Assembly (NCBI GenBank): GCA_009746045.1
Contig: RPFO01000745.1
Location: 1-64,000, forward strand
Reading direction: 5' to 3'
Length of the DNA: 64,000 nucleotides
DNA from: Mesostigma viride
Lineage: Eukaryota > Streptophyta > Mesostigmatophyceae > Mesostigmatales > Mesostigmataceae
Shown here: one piece after another, positions 48,804 to 59,177 of the stretch
Layout of the letters: each line of letters opens with the position of its first letter
How positions within the stretch are numbered: the first letter of the stretch is position 1
Made by a program: the position numbers and the translations under genes
The notes under the pieces: generated by a model
The model's database searches: none
Seen by the model: the letters and a program-made list of their open reading frames with translations, nothing else
Told to the model about the DNA's origin: nothing

Positions 48804-50195
48804 TTTAGGTAGACGCGACGAAGTTCCCTTGCAACCCTATACGCCAGAGGCCTTCCGCGGCCAGGGCACAGAAGAAGACAACCTCTTGACAGGTAATGGG
48901 CGGGTCGCCGTCAAGCTAGGGGGTAGTGCTGCCCGATTCGGGACACGCCCTGCCTAGAAGTTAGACCTGCTCAAAGCGGATGAACTCCTCACGTAGCTAG
49001 TTCCTTTTCCTTTTCCTTTTCCATCTGTGTGTGCATTTCCTTGCTGGGTGCTGTTTGACGTTAGATAGTGGGTTTGACGGTTCAATAGGGATGGATAGTG
49101 GGACGATTAGCGTCCCTTTAGACTACACCTCTTTTCCGTGCACGCTGCTGCGTTTTCTTATATGCTCGTTAGCTCTAGGCGAGCATCATAGATGCTTTGT
49201 GGGGGGGGGAGGAGAGGTAGGACCTCCTCCACCTCAAGTGCCTCCTATCCGTTCATTAGGAATCGGCTAGTAGAATAGGAAAGTGCCTAGGAATAGATTC
49301 GGCTAGTCGCCGATGCTAGAACGTTGTTCATCGCCTTCCACTCTCTTTTACGCTTGGATGTATATGCCTACGTTTAGACCCTTGTGGTTGGTGTTGTACC
49401 CCACAGCAGGAGTTCCTCGGCTACGGCGTTGGTCATCGACGACCATTTGGGCGCCATCTTTCAACGACTCCCATATCAGTGCCTACTGTTGCCTATGAAA
49501 CCTGATCGGTCTTCCCCTACCCCTGCCTTCAATGTACAAGGTAACCCTACTGATACCCCTAAGGTTAGGGCTGCCCAGCAACGGGCCAGTGAGCCAATAC
49601 GTCCTCCCCCTGTCACTATACTTCTACCCTTCCTGCAGCCCCTACCTCTGGTGCTGTACCCCCAAGACGTTCTTTTCCTTCTCATTCGACTAGTAATAAT
49701 AGCTTAGCAAAATAAGTACTACGTAGTTATTACCCCTCAATGGGCATCTATTTTCTTATCGTGGGCCGATGCTAGGAAGTTCGTTTAGTCGTGTACATAT
49801 ACTGTCCCCAAATATAAGAAGTTTATGTCCTTTGAAGAAACTCAGACCTACCTTTTGACTCATAGTGAATCAGATGTAGGTCTCCATTCTCGTCCTGCTC
49901 CTCTTGCTCGCCCTTTCGGTAGATAGCCTTGTTTTGGTTACACCACCTCCATCTCCCCCTCGTCCTACGGTGTCATCCTCCTCTAGTGTAGATACTCCTC
50001 TCACCTTAGAGTTTGGCTCCCTATCCATTACTGTTATTAAAAAGGATTGATTTTACTTGTTTCCCTCTCTTAGGACATTAAAAGTTTTTCCTTTTTGCTT
50101 TCCTTGCTTTAAATTAGGGCGTTGTCCTCCTCCTTATTGCAACCTTAATTGTTTTTCCTCAAACTGAACATGGATCTAGTGGGTGGAGAGATGTC
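48804..50195 (+). other. Leader region of copy A
   Basis: Long 5' leader shared with copy B (56566-57730). It contains a CCTTTT-type pyrimidine repeat (49003-49021). No supported ORF; several deletions and insertions relative to copy B (e.g. about 49690-49900 present only in A). Confidence 0.6.
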
Positions 50196-51927
50196 AAAGT
50201 TCAAAATTAAGGACCAATTTACTATAACCTAGGTACCGGGGGGGGGGGGTCACTATATGGACCGTACCCCATGTGGACCGTACCCGGCATGATGTACCCG
50301 ACCCGTGGTACCGGCACATGGTACCCGGATTCCGTACCCGGGTACCGGGTATAATGGCGGGAAAGTAGGTACCTCGACCAAAAATATAACCGATTTTGGA
50401 GCGAAAAAGTGGGTGCGGGAATGATCTGAGGTGGATATGGCGACCTGACAATCGTGGCCGGCGTTTTCACGTGCGTTTATCATTTCGGGCGCCCAGTAGC
50501 AAAAACGAAAGGTCGTTAGTTATGCTTAAAGGCTGTGAAATTTTCTGCGCAAGTTTTTATGTGTAGCGCTGTAGCACAGCGGCACAACACAAATGGGTCG
50601 CAGATCGCCTGCTTGCGGAGGGTCGATTTTGGCACAAACATGTTAGTGTATCAGCAATGGTGGTGCGAATCAAGCCAGGAAATTTTTGTGGACGATTTTG
50701 ATTATAGTCTGGAGTTTATAAACGGAGTATTTGACATGGGAGCGCCTGGGCCGTGATATTCTTGCCCGATTTCCATTGTCGACCATGTTTTAGGGACGTT
50801 CAGGCTGGGCAGCGAGCGCACCTTGTAGGTCTTCACTTTCGGTATTTCTTGGACCTAGAACGCAGCACAAGCGTGGTTTATATCATTTTTGAACCGGTTG
50901 GCCAGCTTTGGTGCGCTCAGCTCTCGGAAAGCTGACCTCGCTGCGGATTTCAGCGACTTTTTTGCAACCATCTGAATGAGGCGACGTAAGTAGCAGGTAC
51001 GTGCCGGGGTGCCCTAGATCATGAGTGTAACTGGCAACGCTGTCGTGGTGTTTTGAGTCAGTAAGCTATGCCTAAAAAGAGGGAACGCTCTCTGTGCACA
51101 TAACTGTCACACATAGTTGGTTTACGTCATACAATTTTTTACGTCTCTATCTTCGTCGTCCGCTGCAGCTAAAACACACATGCGTAAGAGCAGTTTTACT
51201 CATGTGTTAGTTATAAACCATGGTCCTATGGCCTGCAGTCGTTCAGGGTGTTCTCAGTCAGTATATACAATATGGTTTACGTGTTACATGCACCCTGAAT
51301 TCGCTCACAAAGCGTTGCATGTTAGCACAACGTTGCTCTGTAACTTGATTTGGCTGCATTCATGTGTTAGTTGCAATGCAAATGCAATGTTTTTTCATCG
51401 CTGGGTGGTGGCCAGCATGTCCGTGATGTCAAAGAAGGTTTGGCATATGCTTAGAAAAAGTTTACCGCAAGGGGTGGGCCATGTTCAAGCCGGGCAACCT
51501 CAGCAACCATGCAACCGTATATTGCATTACCTGCACCATCTGTGACACCGTTAAGCACGCGTATATATAGAGGCAGCCACATCAGGGTATGGCCTTGTTA
51601 TACGCTGCCCCGCCATCCCAAGGCCTCGTAGGGTCCCCTAGCGCTTGTAAGATGCTCAAGGGACCGTGTGGATAGCATGGTCATGCGTTGACACTAATTG
51701 GTCCTATTGGTCCTAAATTCTCATTTTGACCAAATTCGCGGTTTGAGGCCTGCCATGGGCCAGGGTCCATTCAGGCACTAAATGTAATTATTTGAACCCA
51801 GGTTTTTGTCCAAAATTCAAAAAGTGTGTTATCTGTAAGTGGTAAAAATGCCAGGGTCAAAATTTGATCTTTGCACATATATTTTTTAATTCAAACTGGT
51901 CCTAAAATAAGGACTTTTCTTGGGAAC
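50196..51927. mobile_element. Insertion of about 1.73 kb in copy A gag start
   Basis: Copies A and B are collinear up to GAGATGTCA (50195) and again from CACTAGTAATTCTAATAATG (51931); the intervening sequence is absent from B. Its ends look like imperfect inverted repeats (TTAAGGACCAATTT near 50206 against AAACTGGTCCTAAA near 51895). A CCGTACCC-rich zone (50265-50345) lies near the left end. No transposase is seen, so a non-autonomous DNA element is likely. Confidence 0.6.
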
Positions 51928-51957
51928 ATGGACACTAGTAATTCTAATAATGCCAAC

Positions 51958-52007
<50 letters not shown>

Positions 52008-53091
52008 TCGTCGTCCCTCTGTCACCCCTCCTACCTTTGAGCAACGTACGCGTGTCCGATTTAGTGATGACCCCTCCTTTACCCTGAACCAGGCCCCTGC
52101 CCCTCCTGCAACCTTGGGCCAACCCTCAACTAGGTCCTCACTCCCTGACAATGCTTCTAGGCCTCCTCCTCACCTTGTTCCTTCCATCCCTGCTTATAAC
52201 ATGGGTCGTATCTCCGCCCCTGTAGGCCCTTCTGGTCGCCCTAGTGCAGTTCCCTTTTATCCTCCTGCTTCTTGGTCCTACCCTGACACGGCCTACGAGG
52301 CTGCCCAGGTCCCTACCCGTGTAGCAGAGTTAGAAGTTAATAGTGATTTCAGCACCATGCCTCTAGACGACAGAAATTATGATCATTTTGCCTACTCCTC
52401 CCTTCGTGAACAATATACTGTTCCCTTCTCCTATGGGTACCATCCTGAAACGGTGGCCCCTTCTAGACCCCTATCCAAAGCCTTTCCTCTTCCTTCTTTC
52501 TACTATCCCTCTTATGTGGCAGTGGAAGACAGTGGTCCTATGGGTAAATCTGATCCTTCCCATCCTCCTAAGCCCCCTGCTCTTCCCCTCTTTGCTAACC
52601 TTCCCAAGTTGGATGTCAAGTCTACCCCTCAACAGTTTTTCACTTTTATTATGTTGCTTACCCAGAACACAGAGTCGTGGCAAAATCATAATAGATGGCG
52701 TCTCCCTGATGCTGTTTTAGTCCCTCACTATCTTACTACCTGTATTACCCCTGAGCTTGCTAACCTCATTCAGTGTGAATCCTTGGCCTCTCATGCCTAC
52801 CCTAACTCAGTAGCAGGATTGTTTTAGCGGTAAGAGAGCCATTTAGTTCCTCCTGATGCAGATTGGCAGGATAGATTAGCCTTTGGTACCTTGCAGCAAG
52901 GTACTAAACCGTTTAAGGAATATATGAAAGAATTTGATGCACAGATGGTACGAATTAGGGATTTGTCGGGCGCAGAAGTACGTGCTCGTTTCCTTCAAGG
53001 CCTCAGTAGACCCTTATTACGTGAGGTAAAACGCCAGTTCTCTGCCTACCGTTTCACTGATCTGCCCCTCAAGCATGTGCGACAGCGTCTA
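51928..53091 (+). pseudogene. Copy A gag
   Basis: Gag-like protein starting at ATG 51928 with a polyasparagine tract (encoded by (AAT)n at 51958-52003), a Pro-rich region, then a capsid-like helical region (LPKLDVKSTPQQFFTFIM, then WQDRLAFGTLQQGTKPFKEY and GAEVRARFLQGL, as in Ty3/Gypsy retrotransposon gag). Stops interrupt it at TAG 52825-52827 and TAA 52831-52833. The coding sequence is cut by the TTAA transposon at 53096 and resumes at 54820. Confidence 0.78.
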
Positions 53092-53095
53092 TTAA

Positions 53096-54815
53096 CTCGT
53101 CGTCTGTCCCTGGTCCTCTACGGAGGACTGAGTTGAACTCAGTCCTCTCTAGAGGACCGAGTTTTTGGGTTTCGTAGAAAATTCGCCCCAGTCAGAATGT
53201 TTGACAAAAAAATTCTCTCAAAATTTATTCAAATACTACGTGAAAAGATCTTTCTTGGACATATTTTTGGGATTTTTTTGGATTTGGTATGCGCGGCTAA
53301 CTGTACGGTCAAAGTACAGGTGGTAAGGGTACTTTTCCACGTGAAACGCGAGTTCCGGAAATGCACGACCTAGCCATGGCGGCTCGCGCCCATGCATGCA
53401 GTTTACGTTTGCGGACGAGTGAGCTGTCCAAACTCAGTAAATAGATTTAACATGCCCTAAAGATGATATAAATCAATTTTTAGCTCGCGGGGATGCGATT
53501 TACTCGGTGTCGGCACTGTTCTTGCTGGAAAAAACTGCGATAAGGCAGGTCGACGGAATCGATGACTGCGCTTGCTTTCCGGCGCAATTTCAATGGCTGA
53601 TAGGTTTCTTTCTACATTTTAACATGCATTGTATTAGAATAAATTGAGTGACAGTATAGATTTGATGATTTCGACCATTCTGTCACGTCATGGTCTATGT
53701 GCCGAAGAGTGCCACTTTTGCGGGCACCGCCTGGGCCAAGGTAACGCCAGCCGTGCCAGGTAAAGCCGGATAATCGTTGCCTCTTCGTTTCTTGATGTTC
53801 TTACATGAGTTTAAGCTTGCGAGGCGTTGTCAGGTTCAAGTCTTGATGCTCTTTCTTGACCGTTGCCTGCCCCTCTCTAAAACCCCCTTTTCAGATGATG
53901 TTAGCAGGCATTTGCCTGAACCCAGTGTAGTTGTGCAGGGTTTAAGGAGCTGTGCAGGTTTAAACACCTTCATAGATGTAAGTTATTCTTTTGCTACGTT
54001 CATACTGCATGATTGTGTGGCCACGGGCTGCGTCAAGGGTGCATTCAAGCTTTTGCGGGTGAGTGAAAAGTCTTGGTGACAAACCACTGCCATCATGTGC
54101 CAGCAACTATGTTGGCCACATCATGGCAAGGCAAAACAGTTATAGCCATATCTATTGTTGTTAGAAACAATGGAAATATGCTTAACCTACCCATTATATT
54201 GGTGGTTGACACTTATAACATAACCCTTTGTTGGTAGGTATCCAAGCCCATTCCCTACACGCATGCATAGGCTCTCACTACATGATAAGGTATGATATAC
54301 CTGAAGTATGATGATGCAAGTGTGTTGTCCTGTAATGCTTGAAGGGAAATGAGTTGATTGGGATGGTTGGTGGCCACGGTGATGTGTAGTATGACCGCAC
54401 TTACATGCTAGCAAAGTTAGCAAAAGCCCCATTCCTCTCCTGAGGACTGAGAGTTTTTTAATTGTTTCAGGCAGTTGCAGTGGCCAAATCGAGCCCAGTT
54501 TTTTGCCACGTTTCAAGAACTATATTGTTTACATGCCTATATTTTTTCTTCATGCCCCAGGATTTGATTGAATTTTTCCCACTCGTTCTTATCCCGAAAA
54601 ATGCAAATTCGCGAGGGGTGCCCAACGTCCGTGTAATTTTCAGGTGTTCGGGTCAAGTTTTCACATATGCAGTATTTTTGCCAACAAAATGACATCTAGT
54701 ACACCCCAGATCCACATCAAAACATTTGGGATGGACCCCCCACCTAGTCGCTACATGCGGTTGAAAATTGTCAACTCAGTCCTCCTGTGAGGACTGAGTT
54801 GGGACAGACGACGAG
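53096..54815. mobile_element. TTAA-flanked DNA transposon with 15-bp perfect ends (1720 bp)
   Basis: Starts CTCGTCGTCTGTCCC and ends GGGACAGACGACGAG, a perfect 15-bp inverted repeat, flanked by TTAA on both sides (53092-53095, 54816-54819). Copy B has the empty site with a single TTAA at 59004-59007. Subterminal palindromes (GGACTGAGTTGAACTCAGTCC at 53134-53154; a similar one at the right end) lie just inside. No ORF shows transposase motifs, so it is non-autonomous. TTAA duplication is characteristic of the piggyBac superfamily. Confidence 0.85.
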
Positions 54816-54819
54816 TTAA

Positions 54820-55979
54820 GAGTAGCAGATTTCTTTACCACTCCTCTTCCTACCCATCTCCTCCGTGTTGCTGATTGCATGTTTGCTCATGCTCCTTTGT
54901 GTACTAGGGTTCATAACCTTGTCCTCACTCCTGAATAAGAATAGGCATATGTAGAAGAATTCGATATTTGCGTTACAGATATATCTGCATTGGATGTGTC
55001 TCACATCTCGTGTTATCATTGTCATGAGGTGGGCCATCTTAAGGCGGAGTGCCCCAAGTTCCTTTCTGGTGCTCCCCCTCATCCCGATGCTCGCCCTCCT
55101 CGTACCCCTCAGCGTGCTCCTATTCGTCCCACTCCAGGACGCATTCCCTCAGCTACCCCTAGTAGGCTGAATGTTGTGCAGACAGGACCCTCAGGGTTCC
55201 CCTATGATAATCAGGCTCCTGCACCCTCTTCGCTCCCTCGCGACCCTCCAGCAGTGGCTTTTTCGCCAGGGACTTCTTCGGGGTTAGTCCCAATGGATGT
55301 GGGGGGGAGGGGGAACAGTAGGCCTGTCAGCCGGGGGTAACCTGGACAGGTCCTTAGATAGTACCCCAGATAATAATTTTTGCCTGCCTGTTTTCATAAC
55401 TTCTGTAGGAGCTGAATCATCCCTACCCTTACGTGTCCGTCCTCTCATGTTTTCGAATGGTGGCTTAACTGTTCCCCATACTGTTGTAGACCCTTTCTTG
55501 CATGTTGATGAACTTTTGAATGTCTCTGTGTTAGTGGATAGCGGTGCGGCTAGCTCCTTTGTGAGCGAGGCCCTAGTTAGGCGTTTAGGATTAGTCCCTA
55601 TCCCTCACACCAAACCTGTCACTGTTCATTATGCTGACGGTCGCACCAGTCATTCCCCGGGTACGGTGTCCCTTCCCCTGGTCATACAAGGACGTACTAT
55701 CAACCTGACGGCCACTATAGGCCCTATCACTACCGCTGATGTATTACTAGGATTAGATTGGCACAAGGATAATAAGATTACTATTAATTATGATACCATG
55801 GTCATTTGGTTTCCAGATAGCTCTTACTGGGTACCGGAACGTCATTATAGATTAGAAAATTTATCCTTGGTAGATATTACTCCTCCTACACCTGTTGATC
55901 CTCCTGTAAGACCTATATACCTGAAGTATTAATGTCCAATGATGAATTGCGATCTGAACTAAAGGAATATGGATACCTA
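54820..55979 (+). pseudogene. Copy A gag end, zinc knuckle and protease, truncated
   Basis: Contains the CCHC zinc knuckle CYHCHEVGHLKAEC (about 55015) and the retropepsin core VLVDSGAASSFVSEAL (about 55530) with LLGLDW downstream. Copy A has one extra G in the run at about 55333 relative to copy B, which shifts the frame, and a two-base insertion near 55915. The sequence ends abruptly at GGATACCTAT, where LTR B begins. Confidence 0.85.
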
Positions 55980-56552
55980 TGTTACGTCGCGTAACTTTTG
56001 TTGTTGTTACGGACGTAAATTAGGTCACTGTTGCCTCAGCCATTCCGGAGCAGTTCGCTGACTTTCCTAGGCTTACGTTTAGTAAGGACCTTTTGGCCGG
56101 TCGGTACCGGGCCTTGTGACGTGGCAATTGTACAGTATGGTGGTTCGGTGCAGTCGCGCCGCGCTGCGTACTTTAGTAGTGGTCCTTTTATCCTGCGTGT
56201 GAACCTTGTGGACGTGCGTTGGTCCTGTGGGCGAGGGTCGATGTCGGCCCGAGCATACACGCCTGTCGGCGATCATTTATGCAGCAGTTGTCCTTCGTGA
56301 ATGGCACTCGGCGTGTGTTAAATGAATTAACACATTTAGGCTTGGGTCACGGCAGTGTAGTATTGTTTCCTTCGTAGTACCCTGGTTTTATTCGGTATAT
56401 GGTGTATTATAAGGGAATGCATTGAGAAGCAGCGTCGTCGCGTCCTAGGTCTTATAGCCAATATAGCTCCTCACTCCTAGGTAGGTGCCTCATCACTAGT
56501 TTAGGTAAGGTTAGGCGAGATGTTTGGGATAGAGTCGAGCCAGGGCGTAACA
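55980..56552 (+). repeat. 5' LTR of Ty3/Gypsy copy B (573 bp)
   Basis: Same TGTTACG...CGTAACA ends as LTR A and nearly identical throughout. It begins in the middle of copy A pol, indicating nested insertion or recombination. Confidence 0.88.
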
Positions 56553-57704
56553 ATGGTAGCGGAGGTTTAGGTAGACGCGACGAAGTTCCCTTGCAACCCT
56601 ATACGCCAGAGGCCTTCCGCGGCCAGGGCACAGAAGAAGACAACCTCTTGACAGGTAATGGGCGGGTCGCCGTCAAGCTAGGGGGGTAGTGCTGCCCGAT
56701 TCGGGACACGCCCTGCCTAGACGTTAGACCTGCTCAAAGCGGATGAACTCCTCACGTAGCTAGTTCCTTTTCCTTTTCCTTCTGTTTGTGCATTTCCTTG
56801 CTGGATGCTGTTTGACGTTAGCTAGTGGGTTTGACGGTTCAATAGTGATGGATAGTGGGACGATTAGCGTCCCTTTAGACTACACCTCTTTTCCGTGCAC
56901 GCTGCTGCGTTTTCTTATATGCTCGTTAGCTCTAGGCGAGCATCATAGATGCTTTGTGGGGGGGGAGGAGAGGTAGGACCTCCTCCACCTCAAGTGCCTC
57001 CTATCCGTTCATTAGGAATCGGCTAGAATAGGAAAGTGCCTAGGAATAGATTCGGCTAGTCGCCGATGCTAGAACGTTGTTCATCGCCTTCCACTCTCTT
57101 TTACGCTTGGATGTATATGCCTATGTTTAGACCCTTGTGGTTGGTGTTGTACCCCACAGCAGGAGTTCCTCGGCTACGGCGTTGGTCATCGACGACCATT
57201 TGGGCGCCATCTTTCAACGACTCCCATATCAGTGTCTACTATTGCCTATGAAACCTGATCGGTCTTCCCCTACCCCTGCCTTCAAGGTACAAGGTAACCC
57301 TACTGATACCCCTAAGGTTAGGGCTGCCCAGCAACGGGCCAGTGAGCCAATACGTCCTCCCCCTGTCACTATACTTCTACCCTTCCTGCAGCCCCTACCT
57401 CTGGTGCTGTACCCCCAAGACGTTCTTTTCCTGCTCCTCTTGCTCGCCCTTCGGTAGATAGCCTTGTTTTGGTTTCACTACCTCCATCTCCCCCTCGTCC
57501 TACGGTGTCATCCTCCTCTAGTGTAGATACTCCTCTCACCTTAGAGTTTGGCTCCCTATCCATTACTGTTATTAAAAAGGATTGATTTTACTTGTTTTCC
57601 TCTCTTGGGACATTAAAAGTTTTTCCTTTTTGCTTTCCTTGCTTTAAATTAGGGCGTTGTCCTCCTCCTTATTGCAACCTTAATTGTTTTTCCTCAAACT
57701 GAAC
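56553..57704 (+). other. Primer-binding site and leader of copy B
   Basis: Primer-binding site TGGTAGCGGAGG at 56554-56565, then the leader collinear with copy A. No supported ORF. Confidence 0.6.
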
Positions 57705-59062
57705 ATGGATCTAGTGGGTGGAGAGATGTCACCTATACCTACCACTAATAATTCTAATAATGCCAACAACAATAATAATAATAATAATAATAACAATCGT
57801 CGTCCCTCTGTCACCCCTCCTACCTATGAACAACGTATGCAAGTCAGATTTAGTGATGACCCTTCCCTTACCTTGAACCAGGCCCCTGCCCCTCTTGCAA
57901 CCTTGGCTCAACCCCCCAGCAGGTCCTCACTAACTAACAATGTTTCTAGGCCTCCTTCCCACTCTGTGCCTTCCATGCCTGCTTTTAACACGGGTCGTAC
58001 CTCTGCCCCTGTCGGCCCCTCTGGGCACCCTAGTGCAGTTCCATTTTACCCACCTGCTTCCTGGTCCTACCCTGAGACGGCCTATGAGGCAGCCCAGGTC
58101 CCTACCCGTGTGGCTGATTTAGAAGTAATAGTGATTTCAACACCATGCCCCTAGATGATAGAAATTATGATCATTTTGCCTACTCCTCTCTTCGTGAGCA
58201 ATATACTGTTCCTTTCTCCTATGGGCACCAGTCTGAAACGGTGGCCCCTTCTCGACCCCTACCCAAGACTTTTCCTCTTCCTTCCTTCTATCCCGCTTAT
58301 GTAGCAGTGGAAGATAGTGGCCCTATGGGAAAAACTGACTCTTCTAATCCCCCTAAGCCCCCTGCTCTTCCCCTCTTTGCTAACCTTCCCAAGCTGGATG
58401 TCAAGTCTACCCCTCAACAGTTTTTCACCTTTATTATGTTGCTTACACAGAACACGGAGTCGTGGCAGAATCATAATAGATGGCGTCTTTCTGATGCTGT
58501 ATTAGTTCCTCACTATCTCACAACCTGTATTACTCCTGAGCTTGCTAACCTCATTCAGTGTGAGTCTTTGGCCTCTCATGCCTACCCTAACTCTGTAGCA
58601 GAATTGTTTAAGCGTTTAGAGAACCATTTAGTCCCTCACTATCTTACTACCTGTATTACCCTTGAGCTTGCCAACCTCATCCAGTGTGAATCCTTGGCCT
58701 CTCATGCCTACCCTAACTCAGTAGCAGGATTGTTTTAGCGGTTAGAGAGCCATTTAGTTCCTCCTGATGCAGATTGGCAGGATAGATTAGCCTTTGGTAC
58801 TTTGCAGCAAGGTACTAAACCGTTTAAGGAATATATGAAAGAACTTGATGCACAGATGGTACGAATTAGGGATTTGTCGGGCGCAGAAGTACGTGCTCGT
58901 TTCCTTCAAGGCCTCAGTAGACCCTTATTACGTGAGGTAAAACGCCAGTTCTCTGCCTACCGTTTCACTGATCTGCCCCTCAAGCATGTGCGACAACGTC
59001 TATTAAAGAGTAGCAGATTTCTTTACCACTCCTCTTCCTACCCATCTCCTCCGTGTTGCTGA
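57705..59062 (+). pseudogene. Copy B gag with internal duplication
   Basis: ATG 57705 (MDLVGGEMSPIPTTNNSNN) with a shorter polyasparagine tract than copy A. A one-base deletion at about 58128 (GTAATAGT against GTTAATAGT in A) shifts the frame. A segment of about 126 bp is duplicated in tandem (58505-58630 and 58631-58756). The first duplicate reads TTTAAGCG (sense), the second TTTTAGCG (TAG stop at 58736-58738), the latter identical to copy A. The zinc knuckle region follows in the next ORF. Confidence 0.8.
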
Positions 59063-59177
59063 TTGCATGTATGCTCATGCTCCTTTGTGTACTAGGGTTC
59101 ATAACCTTGTCCTCACTCCTGAAGAAGAATAGGCATATGTAGAAGAATTCGATATTTGCGTTACAGATATATCTGCA

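Noticed and set aside
51958..52003. (AAT)n as an independent microsatellite
   Set aside because: It encodes the polyasparagine tract of gag in both copies and is kept in frame, so it is part of the gene.
53777..54079. 100-codon ORF inside the TTAA transposon
   Set aside because: No DDD/E transposase signature or recognised domain; about the length expected by chance.
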